A DNA stretch of 64,000 nucleotides from Kingdonia uniflora (Eukaryota; Streptophyta; Magnoliopsida; Ranunculales; Circaeasteraceae), in NCBI GenBank assembly GCA_014058105.1, contig JACGCM010000750.1, positions 558,001 to 622,000 on the forward strand. Reading direction: 5' to 3'. Under the pieces are notes generated by a model that was given only the letters and a program-made list of their open reading frames with translations, ran no database searches and was not told the DNA's origin. Of this stretch, positions 12,001 to 24,000 are shown piece after piece; position 1 is the stretch's first letter; the number at the start of each line of letters is the position of its first letter. The translations under genes and the position numbers were made by a program.

Positions 12001-15000
12001 GTCTGTGAATGGTACTAGGCCTTGAACTTTGGTAATTAAATTAGCAAGTGATAAATAACGCATTGCGCATAATAAAGTTAAGGGAAGACAGAAACTGGAC
12101 AGTGCTGAATTTTTATAGTGGTTCAGCAACTTTGCCAAGCTGTAGTCTACTCTTCTAGAATTGCAAAACGGGACAGTAGAATTTCAAAACCATCAAACTT
12201 ACGTTAAACTTGCACAGGAATCATTATTTATTGATTGCAGCCTAGGCGAAGACCACCGAATGGCATCTCTATTTGTTATCTCCTACTCCAGTTTCAAACC
12301 ATACTCAAGCTTCCTGATCAAATTTCCTCAACCATGTATATTGAGTATCAACTTTCACGGCTACACATTAGAGCTTGCGAAGCATGACCAAGATCTGTTG
12401 ACACGCGTAAATGGTTGTATAGTTTGATCATAAGCATGACCAAGAATGACCATGATCTCAGCTAGATTGATTTTTTCATCTGAGGCAGCTGTTTGGCTTG
12501 CTAATGTACTCATTAGTGCAGAAGGGAGGGACAAGATGGTTTCAAAATGGAGAAGGGGTAGCTGTCTTGATTGCTCATTCATCGGCAAACTATTATGGGA
12601 CCTACATGAAAGTGCAAATGGAGACTGAGAAAGGGTCTAGGCCAAGAATGCTATGTATTCCTAAGGGAAAAGTAGGAGAGGGGTGGGCCGCTATTGCCCA
12701 TGGTCTCAAAACAAGTCTTAAAACTTGGACAGGTAGCTCACATCAGACTTTAAGAGACAGGAGAGAACGGGGGGATGAAGTTAGGTCTTTTGCAGAGGTT
12801 GTGAAAGGCAGGGTGGATGTAGCATGAGGCTTGAGTAGGATCCGGGTTGCGACGGTTGATAGTCGAGTGGCAGTCGGGTGGTGAGAAAATGCTATTGTAT
12901 GTAACTTAGTTGACTATGCTATGCCTTGGCATGAGGCAGGGAAAGAGATTTTGAAGAAAACAACCAAGGAAGAGATTGTTTTATATCCTTTTTGCCAAGG
13001 TAGAGCCATATTTTTTGCACAGTTACGTGAAGAAGCCAAAGAAGTTAGCAAAATGGGGGTTGCTGGAGAAGATGGTAGGAAGGTGATGCTTCATCCGTGG
13101 ACACCTTACGTCAATTGCTTTGTTGAAAAAATATTAAAGAAAGACTCCTTGTACCCTGTATTTGGTGTTCCTTTCCATTTGTGGACGCGAGAAGTTTTTA
13201 ATCTGATTGGTGAATGTTGCGGTGGACTTATTGAAGTTTACCCAAATTCCTTAACTTTTCAAGATTTATTGGCTATTCGACTGAAAGTAGCGAGTAGTGG
13301 GGGAAACCACTTGCCGAGACGAATACCAATCTTGAATTCCAGGCATATTGTTACCGTGGTTGTGGAAATTGATAACAATGATGGAGGGCTAACAATAACA
13401 ACAAAGGTTGTAATTGAAAGAATGAGTGAGGTCGCGGAGAGGCCCCGAGGCACCACTCATGTGAAACACAAGAAAAATGACAAGGGTAATGGAGAGAAGG
13501 TGGGAGATACTGACATTTGTTCCTTTGATCACATTGATATCAATAAATAAACTTCGAGGGTGAAGTTGGCTTTGAAACTTGAGGAAGGGGAGATCCACCC
13601 TAGTGAAGTTTTGGGGAATTGCTCACAAGAAGGAAAAAAGTCACCCCATGGAAATATTGCGGTAGTTAATGACTTGATCCCGGTTTTAAATTGTTTGAAA
13701 CCAAAGATTATTGATGACACTGAATGCGAATCTATAAGGGCTTTTTGTTGTCGAAACAAGACTAGGGGAGGTAGTATGGGCGACACAAGGAAGAAGTACG
13801 GCAATGTACAGAAGAAAATTTGTTGGGGTAGGTCGTGGTTTTTTCACTCGAGGTGCTTAATGCCTTACAAATCAGTAGGAAAGGTTGAGAGGGGAAAATA
13901 AAATCTCTAGATAGGCTTCAAGAATCTATGGATTCTTGTGATACTCTCACAGGTTTTATTGCTTCTAATAGAGATGTGCCGATAGAAAGAAACATTTGTG
14001 AGGGATCGAAAAATTACACATCACTTTGATTCTATCATGCAGGAAGAGTGGAAAGTAATGTGTGGAGAGAGAGGTAAAGGCAAAAATGTTAGATTGGAGG
14101 AAGGTAACGAACTGTGGAACACAGGAGAGGGGGATGGCAGGGATTTAGAAGAAATTGCTAGATGTGGGAAAGGTGGGAGCTCGGTGGTGATGTCTATTGA
14201 AGAGAGGGTGGAGGCTGCAACGGGGTATGTATGCTATGAGAGAGGCAATTCTAGTCATGACTTCAGTCATGGCTTCAGTCATGGCATCCTTTGGGCTTAA
14301 CATCGATGGTTGTAAGGAAAAGGTTGCTGATATGTTATCTTTAACTAAAATGGAGGAGGAAAGAGAGTTGGCTTAAGTTTAGCAAAAAAATAAGGGGAGG
14401 ACTAATGATTTGTCTATAAGTAAGGAAACGGAATCTTCAGAAGATGAGATTCAAGATAGTTCTTGTAAAGAAGGGTGCGATGGGTTAGATTCATTGAGTC
14501 GGATTGTTGATTCTGATGTTAATTGTTGTGAGGCAGGAAGGATGTTTAGGGAGAAGACGATTACTAATGGAGATTAAGATTATCACGTGGAATGCAAGGG
14601 GGTTGGGAACGAACGAAAGAAGGAGAGATGTTTGATTTTCGTCCGAAAGTTTAAACCTACTATTCTGCTTCTGTTGGAAACAAACTTCAACATATGGATC
14701 AAACTATTGTTAGGGAGTTGTGGGAGTTGAGAGAATATGGGTGTGTGGCAATAGATTCTCTAGGGGCTTTAGGAGGTTTGTTTGCTATCTGGGATCCAGG
14801 GGTGATTAAAGTGGTAGATGATCCGTTACTAGGCGCATACTCCATTTTGCTTCACTGTAAGACTGTTCACGATCAATTCAAGTGGGTGGCAACTGGTGTG
14901 TACGGTCTAGTCGATAAGCATGAAAGAATGCTTTTCTGGGAGGAGCTTTCTGATATTAACCATAAGTGGAGTGATCCATGGTGTATTGAAGGAGATTTCA

Positions 15001-18000
15001 ATGTGACTCGATTTGCGCTTGAGAGAAAATGGAGATCGAGGATGAATAGGAACATGAGAGAGTTCAACGACTTTGTTCAATTGGACATGCTCATTGATTT
15101 ACCCCTAACAGGGGCAAAGTTGACTTGGTCAAATATGCAGAGTAATCCAGTGTTGAGTAAGATTGATAAATTCTTGGTGGATAGTGTTTGGGATGGATTC
15201 GTTCGCGAGGTTTCGCAAGACGCATTACCATGGATTTTGTCAGATTATATTCCTCTTTTACTTGATTGTGGGGCAATTCGCCTAGGGCCTTCTCCATTCA
15301 GATTCGAGTTATGGTGATTGCAATTTGATGACTTAGTACCTTTAATTGAAGAGTGGTGGAATTCTTTATGAAGGATCGCGTAGCTACATTTTGTTGTGTA
15401 AGCTGAAAGCCCTTAAGACTTAGTCGAAGGAGTGGAGCAACGCTAAGTTCGGTAAGATAGACTTGAAAATTCAAACTCTTATGGAAGAAGTGAGGGGCTT
15501 GGACACAATTGAGGAAGAAAGTGTTTTGGGCAAAGCAAAAATCTCAGAAAAAGGGAACAAGAAGGTAGAAATTCAAAAAATATTGCTTTGGGAGCAGATA
15601 AAATGGAAACAGAGATCAAGGTTGAAGTGACTTAAAGAGGGAGATAACAACACTACATTTTTTTCATTCGGTAACTAATGGGAGAAGGCGGATTAATAGT
15701 TTGTCCAGGCTATAAATCGGTGACGAGCTGGTAGATGAGAGTAATAAAATTAGGGCTGATGTCGTTAAGTTCTATTCGAGTTTATATAAGGAACCTCATC
15801 AGTGGAGACCTAGATTAAACGGGTTAGATTTTGACTGCATTAGCCCTGATTAGGCAGGATGGCTTGAGCGAGAATTTGGCGAAGAAGAGATTCTGGCGGT
15901 ATTAAAAAGTTGTGGTGGAGAGAAAGCTCCTGGTCCGGACGGATATCCAATGCGTTTCTTTTCTAAATGCTGGCATATTTTCAGGGAAGACTTAATGAGA
16001 ACAATAAAGGAGTTTCACTATAAGGGTTTTATTGATTGGAGGCTTAACACGACTTTTATCAAACTTGTTCCATAGACTTTCGGAGCGGGGAAACTAAAGA
16101 ACTTTTGACCAATCATTTTAATTGGCGGTATTTATAAGATTTTTGCCAAGGCCCTAGCGATGAGGTTGAGAACAATTATGAACTCGGTAATTTCAAGGTT
16201 TCAAGGGGTTTTCGTTTTGAACAGGCAGATCCTTGATGGTGTTGTTATTGCGAATGAGTCAATTGACTCTAGGATGAGGGAGGGAGTATCTGGGGTTGTC
16301 TGCAAAATTGATTTTGAGAAAGTTTATGATTATTTCAGCTGGAACTTATTCTATATGTTTTTGAGAGGATGGGTTTTGGTGATAAGTAGAGAAAATGGAT
16401 AAAAGTTTGTATTTCTACAGTTAAGTTCTCGGTTTTGGTTGATGGAGTCCCGACATGGTTTTTTTCTAGCTCAAGGGAGATTCGACAGGGAGACTCTTTA
16501 TCTTCTGTTTTGTTTATTGTTGCGGAGGAGGCTTTAAGTAGATTGACGTGTAGGGCGAGGGACTGGGATTTGTTGCACGATTTTCAGGTAAATGCGGGGG
16601 CACTAGAGATCACTCACACGAACACACCCTTTTAAAACTGACGATGATACAAATTTCTTTGTAGGGCACGATCAAAGGGAAAGTAAACATCTTTGGTTTG
16701 TACTATTGAGCTTTCAGTTGACGTCAGGTTTATGCGCAAATTTGACAACGAGTAAAGTTATGGGGATTGGATATGGTCTTGACATTGAGAATTTTGCCAC
16801 TTTGGGTTGTGAAATGGAAATATTACCTACCACTTATCTTGGAATGCCTCGTTGCGACTTCTCGGTGTGCTGGGATTTGGGATCCGGTTATTGAACATTT
16901 TAACAACAGTTGGCGTTGTGGAAAAGAAAGATGTTATCTAATGGTGGTCGGCTTACCTTGGCTAAGAGCTCATTGTCAAGTTTACCGGCTTATTACTTAT
17001 CCTGATTTCATATTCCAAGGTCCATGCTTTAAAGTTGGTGAGGATTGTTTGGAATTTCCTTTGGGATGATACGAAAGGAGCTTCTAAGCTTCATTTACTT
17101 AATTGGGATGTAGTGTGTACGGGTAAAGAAGCTGGCGGATTGGGTTTGAAGTGCTTTACAGAGATGAATACGGCGCTGCTTGGAAAATAGTTGTGGAGAT
17201 ATTGTAATGATAAAGATGGGTTATGGGCTGAGGTGATTCAAGCTAAGTTTGGGATTAAAGAGTGTGCTTGGCTTCTGAATAAGCCTAACATTACTTATGA
17301 GGTAGGGTTATGGAGGTTGATATTTAATACGTGTGACTTGTTTAAAGAAGGCATTGAAGTTACTATTGGGAATGGCGAGAAGATTAGTTTTGGGCACGAT
17401 GTATGGTGCCACTCGAGACAATTAGCTTTGGCGTATTCTTCTCTTTATAATGCTTATGATATAAAATTTGGGAGAGTGAAGGATTTTTACGAATTGGAGA
17501 GGGAAACGCTGAGTTGGAATTTCCATTTTCAGAGATACCTTTTTGATAGAGAGTTAGAGGATCTTGGACTTATGATTCAAAAAGTTACCTCGGTTTCGAT
17601 TCGGATGAGTGAAGATAAATGGAAATTGAAGTGGGTCGATAGTGGAAAGTTCACGGTGAGGTCGATGTGCGAGCATTTGGTTGAAGTTAGAAGCACGTGA
17701 CGTGGGTATTGAAAAATAGATTTTCCATGCCGATTGGTTTGGAGGAAACATATCCGTCTAAAGTAACATTTTTTTTATTGGGGGGTGGCTTGAGGGAGAG
17801 CTACGACTAAAGATCAACTTCGACGAAGAAGTATGGATGTGGAACCGTTGTGCCTTCTTTGCGGTGTTGCGGATGAGATCATTGATCATTTACTCTTACA
17901 TTGTCCGATCCCGATGGAGGTGTGGAATCATTTCCTTAATCTTTTTGGAGTTTCTTGGGTATTTCATCGGGGTTTTATTTATTCTTTAAAGACGTGGTGG

Positions 18001-21000
18001 TGCAAGCCTTTTGGGAGAAAAATTTGAAAAGTTCTATGGGATCTTACTCCGCATGTGATAGGATGGGTGTTGTGGAAAGAGAGGAATGAAAGACATCTTA
18101 ATGAGATAGTTAAGACCGTGGAGGAGATCTTCTTCGACATCTACGCAACTATCTTGTATTGATCCTCTTTCTCAATATGCAAGAAGGGGGTTACATTTGA
18201 AGACCTAGTGATTTGGCGGATTTGGTGGAAGGATTTAATTATCGTGGATCCCGTGTGATGTTGAGTGCATTGCATTATTTTCCTTTCCCCTTTTCTTTTC
18301 CTCTTTGCTTTCGGGTTGTATCTTTCCACCTCGGAAAGTTTTTCTCGTTTGAGTAATAAACTATTTTACATTCTCAAAAAAAAAAAAAAAAACCCCGAGA
18401 GAGGAACTCCGCCCTAAACCCTAAACTCAAAGAAAACAGGGTTACGTATGTCACTGGACTCACTCCTCTCATAATTTTGAAGTTTGATGCCCATAATAAA
18501 ATAACCGTGTCGACCACATCTATTGTCTTTGCTTTTCTTCCAAAATGACAATTATCCCCTTCTTTCAACCGTCCCTATTAGATGGCATGCGGATAAGGTT
18601 ATATAAAACTGTGCAAGTATGCCGCTTACAACCAATGCAACCTTGCTCAGAAAGTTCATTGCATGACCCAATCCTCATAGAAAGGCTGAAGGGAACTGTC
18701 TCACACCATGTAAAATGTATGACATGAAGGAGAAGCTGATTACTAGTTTCTTACTTGGTTCCACAAAGAAAGCACTAACACTACTTAACGCAAATTTTAT
18801 CAAGTTCAATCTTCTCTCTAACAAAGTGATAATCAACTCCAATATGCTTGGTTTGGCGTAAATCCTTATTGCTCCCTTGTTATAATCTGATGGGCCATAA
18901 TCCGATGCATAACAAAGTGATAATCTTCTCTCTATCCCAATGCCATGAGCCATAATCCGATGCTGAACATAAATTTTTTGCGTTGGATCTGGAAACCCTG
19001 GACTGTTTATTGCTACGCCATTTAACCTGATATCTTCCAACTATAGTGTAGTAACCTGAACCCAATCATCTATCTATGACCTATGTAACGTTGACATGGG
19101 TTAACGTGCTGGTGTGCGGTACAGGATATGGGGTTTCGCAGCGCCGAAGAAAAGATAAATGTGGGACACACATATCCGCGTGTTCAAGTGTCGGTATTAG
19201 ATATGTGTTGACACAATTTGTTTTCTAAACAAGTGCCATGTCCACGTTACATAGTCTATAATATATCGTGCATAATAAGCATTCGTCCAATCATAGACTT
19301 GTAGTTATAGGTGACCATGTAACGTAAAATCAAGTCGCGGAATCTGAAACTTGAATGATAAACGTTAACCTAATTGTTAAATTAGGAGTTTTTTCTTACT
19401 CTAAAACACAAACTATATAAACTGAAACTTTTCTTAATCCTAGAGTTTCCTCCTGTAATATCTACCCTACATCTCCAATTAGAAATAAACGAGGAATACG
19501 AAAAACTAAGCATCTCCAATAGTGGAGAGAGCCTTAACAAAATAGGAAAATGGAAATAACCCATAAACTGTGGGAACGTGCACAAGACGATATTCTCATC
19601 ACCATGATTCTGAAAGCAATTCTTTTTATGGGATACCTCTTCATGTATTCAAGGACTCAATCTAACATGCACTTGCCAACTACCTGTAACAAACTTTTTG
19701 AGTATGCTTTTATCGGCTGCACTAGCTGCATTTGGGTCAATCACGTTGAACTTTGGTCTTACTGTTTGGTTATTTTTCTCAATCGGTTTCTAGCCATTGG
19801 AGTTACTCCATCGATTACTCTGCACAACCTTGGCATCAGTATATGGAATATAATTAACAAACTTAACAAATCCATATATGTAGATCATTAACTGAGATAT
19901 CCAAATCTGCCAACAATTCATATCTGGGAATCTAAAGTAGTGCGAGTACGAAAGTCTAAGACCCCCCAAGACTTAAAGCTAATATGACTGTTCTATGTTA
20001 AGATCTCAACATTATTTTCCACCCGGTTTGTTATCGAAGCCACCATTATCCTCAATACTGTCCATGTCATAAGCGTCATCACCCTCAAAATCTAGATGTA
20101 GTAGACTAGGACGTTGAGTATTTTATGTCTTGTTCTGGTTCCCGTTAGTACTTTGTGGGATCTTTTATTTCGTACACAAGAATATTTGTTACATTTGGCA
20201 AAAAATAGTGGTAAACTCACCAATAACGTGGTTATTGGTACGAGCCATTCTTTGGCGGAACACCTCTTGATTGTTCAGAGCATTGAATAAAATTAAGTGA
20301 GCTGTCTCCCAATTTTGAACTTTGGCGTCTGAAAGGATTCTTTAGCGTCAGTCTCATTAGTCGTCACATTCACTCTTACGAGACCTCTGTTGTTAATAAC
20401 CTCATCGCAGTCCCTTGCGGAAGCATGTCGAGTCGTAGCTGGGCAAAGAGATTCTCTATAACTTATCATCTATGGCAAAAGTAAATGCCCATAGTAGAGT
20501 TCTGAACAAAGCTGAAATTGTCGTTTTAATCTTGGAAAAGAGGATTGTTGTCGTTTAGGCCAATAATCATTTGTTTAATTTATTTTTCTTTTAAACTAAC
20601 AGTCAGTTATACAAAGAAAATGGTTAATTGGGACTAAGCTGATACTCTGTGTTTAGTTGCGTGCTATGTAGAATGTATGAATTAGTACATGATAGTCACT
20701 GTAAAGAAGTAATTCTTTGTCCCATTGATTTTTCGTACATTTACGATCAAGTATATATGAAAATTAATTGGGCTATAGCAGATACTGTAATTGACACCAG
20801 TTGCATTTTATCATTTTATGTAATTTCTCAAAAGTAATAATAATTTCATTTTACGTTTTTTATGACAGTTCATATTTAGCTCTTTTACTGCAATTAGGTG
20901 AGCTTGTAAAGAATCAAACGACCCCTTTTTATTGGTTTATCTAATCTTTGACATGAGTTAATGAGTAAGTTTTGTTGTGCGTTTTATGTAGCGAAGAGGA

Positions 21001-24000
21001 AGAGCTGGACGCGTTCAACCGGGCCAGTGTTATCGTCTTTATCCCAAATGTGTGTACGATGCTTTTGCGGATAGCCAATTGCCAGAACTTTTAAGGACTC
21101 CTTTGCAATCTCTTTGTTTGCAAATTAAATGTCTACGGCTCGGAAGCATTTCAGATTTTCTCTCTAGAGCAATGCAGTCACCAGAACTGTTATCTGTAAG
21201 CATAAGTTGCTCATATAGAAGTTTCTCTCTGACAAATGGAAAAAATTATTAATCAAGAAAAAAAGTTTGGTTGGGGGTGATGAAATGAGAAGATACAAAC
21301 TATTGGTAGTCTCATAAAAAAGAGCATGACATAAATAGTCTGGAATATTTTCATTTCTCATTCATATGTAAATCCCACTAGAAGATGAAAAAGCCCAACG
21401 AGTAGCCTTTTCTCTCATATTACGAGAGACATTTGTATTTTATAAATTATATTAGGCACCTCTTCTTTTCTACCAAACTGGCATACACCTACTGAAACCT
21501 CCCACATGATGGCGGAAGGAATTTATATCCACAAGGCGGGCTTCTTGAGCGACTAACTGATGTGGACATCCTCGTTCATCACTGAAGAAAATCAACACCT
21601 TAGGCTTGCAAAACACTATAATGTAATAACAAATGCTCACGGTTTTACCCTGTATCTAACTCTTGCCCTCCTATCGAGTTCGTATCAGTATGATTTATTA
21701 GTAGAGGCTTTATATAAAGCGTCAGTCATTGGGAAAAGTATAATGGAAAATGTATTCTTTACGCTTTCACGCCTCATGAATACCTCAGCTTCAATACAAA
21801 AGGAGAAGGATTATAACAATGAATAGGGGTAAAGCATATGAATCTTAAAAGAGTTTTACCATAAACCCCCATTTTCTGACAAACTCCACTCTCCTGTCAT
21901 TTGTGTAGGCAAGCTAAGAGTTTTCCTATCTACCAAGATCTCTTTGTTGCAAGCATTACTTTTATATTTAGAAATCAGAGGTTCACGAGGTTCATAATCT
22001 GTCACCGCTCGTCCAACTACTTCCCTGGGGCGCGCTACAAACCTCACTATCCGCATATGCCTTTTGAGACAGGATAATTCCTGATGGGTGGTTATGTTCC
22101 AGTCATTGTAAACATCCCGATCAAAATTCATGCTCCCAAACCAGAAAGAAGACAGCTTTCAAGTCTGGAGAATGAGTAATGCACGAGCATCACTTCGCAA
22201 AATCTCACCTTATCTCTCTGCCTTCCTTCTGTCTCAAAAGCTTAAACTTCTTGCATTTTATTATTTTCTTAGCTGTTGTAGTCTCCATTAGGTTCATAGA
22301 TTATGTTTTTAAGGTCCACATGAAGTTGAAGATAAGCGCCTATATTCAGTGGGGAGGATTCTCTTCACTAGAGTTCATCCTCATCTAAAAACATCCCCAA
22401 CCTGAAACTTGTAGCCCTTCAAATAGTTGATGAGAGATCTCAATATTCTTAATTTTTCATTCTTTGAAACTTTGAGGAAACAATTAACTGAATTAGAAGC
22501 ATTTAATTATATCATATACACAATCTCTTGGGATCACATGGAGATGAGTTGGTAGTTTGATTCTTATGAGCATGAGTGCATGATCTCCTCTCATGCAAAA
22601 ATGAATTTAATGTCAGGGAGATCATCTTCACTAAAAAAAAGTCTCCTTCAGCTCAACTTCATATGGTATAAGTATCGTATATCCTTTGAGAATATAACTT
22701 CCCTATTAGCTCTCACCGTCATATTCTCTAGGCATATAAGGATTTCTCTTTTTTATGTGTAACACATATACTTGCTTCCTGCATTCAATGGCAACTTTTA
22801 TATCAAGTTTTGTCTTGCAGGTTCAAAATGCTATTGAATATTTGAAGATAATTGGAGCTTTGGATGAGAAGGAAAACCTCACTGTTTTAGGTATCAATTT
22901 ATGTCTTTCATCTTCTATATGCTTGTTTTGTACACATAAATAAAGAGTGCCAGTGTCAGTATTAGTATCAATTTATGTCTTTCATCTTCTATATGCTTGT
23001 TTTGTACACGTAAATAAAGAGTGTTAGTGTCAGTATTAGTATTTTCCCCATCTCACATGAGTCACTTGGCAGGTCGCCACTTGTCAATGCTTCCGGTAGA
23101 ACCAAAACTGGGAAAGATGCTCATATTCGGGTCTATATTTAACTGCCTAGACCCTATATTAACTGTTGTTGCTGGCTTAAGTGTCCGGGATCCGTTCTTA
23201 ATGCCATTTGACAAAAAAGATGTAAGTGAACTTGCCTTGACCACAACTAATGGTATTGACTTATCTATTTATTGGTGTTTTCTCCTAAATAAATAAATAA
23301 ATAAATATATATATATATCTAGAAATCAGTAAAAATAAACATCCGCTGCTTCCTTTTTTTCATGAAATAATAAGGATGACATGGATTTACATGTAGCACA
23401 AGTTTCTAGAGTGTCACAGCTTCAGATTGATTCAGAACATATTCAATAGTGCAGTTGGTCAGCCGAATAATTTTTTGTGTGCAGGCTGCATATAAAAGGT
23501 TATCAATAGATTGAGGTAATAGCTTATTATCCATAGTAAAGTTGGGACCAAGGTTTTGTATTATTATAGAGAAATTATTAACTTATGGGGGCTAAATATA
23601 TGGAGGTTTTACTGTATATTAACATTACATATGTGTCTGTTTATGCGCAACACGAGCTGCGCCTATGCGCCTAAAAGATTATATTGCAGTGTATCATGAT
23701 ATTTTGAACATATGTTAGGCATATCCTAGTAACTTTCTGAGAAGTAAGAATTATGAGGTGGGAGATGCCAGGGAGTTATTTGAGTTGGTACATTATTTGA
23801 ATGAATTAAAGGTATATTGTCACAATATTTTGAATCCTATGTTAGGGATATCCTAATAACATTCTGAGAAGTAAGAATTATTAAGTGGGGGATGCCAGGG
23901 AGTTGTTTGAGTTGGTTATACTTTATTGGAATGAATTATCTCTTACTTATCTTTCCGACCATCCCACTTTTACTCTTATAAAGTATGAGTGCGTACCTAG

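Larger units (their letters stand above)
12430..18392 (+). mobile_element. L1-type LINE, nearly full length, inserted in sense in a helicase intron
   Basis: Two coding regions in the L1 order are visible: ORF1 (about 12498-14570), then ORF2 with APE endonuclease, reverse transcriptase and a C-terminal cysteine/histidine finger (about 14571-18150). A T-rich 3' region with AATAAA at 18354-18359 precedes a 17-base A tract at about 18376-18392, the typical LINE 3' end. Both ORFs carry stops and frameshifts, so the copy is dead. The 5' border is uncertain, and I found no target-site duplication matching the flank CCCCGAGAGAGG after the A tract. Related fragments occur at about 24.2, 26.3 and 34.9 kb. 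Confidence 0.88.

Noticed and set aside
12361..12588. Minus-strand frame across the LINE 5' region
   Set aside because: Shadow of LINE ORF1 on the plus strand, which has family-specific motifs.
18413..18430. CCCTAAACCCTAAA as a telomeric insertion
   Set aside because: Only two units, better read as a telo-box or chance. A similar GGGTTTAGGGTTTAG occurs in the HIP intron.
21856..22131. 91-codon minus-strand frame as a gene
   Set aside because: No recognisable motif, it lies in an intron, and it has no splice or promoter context.
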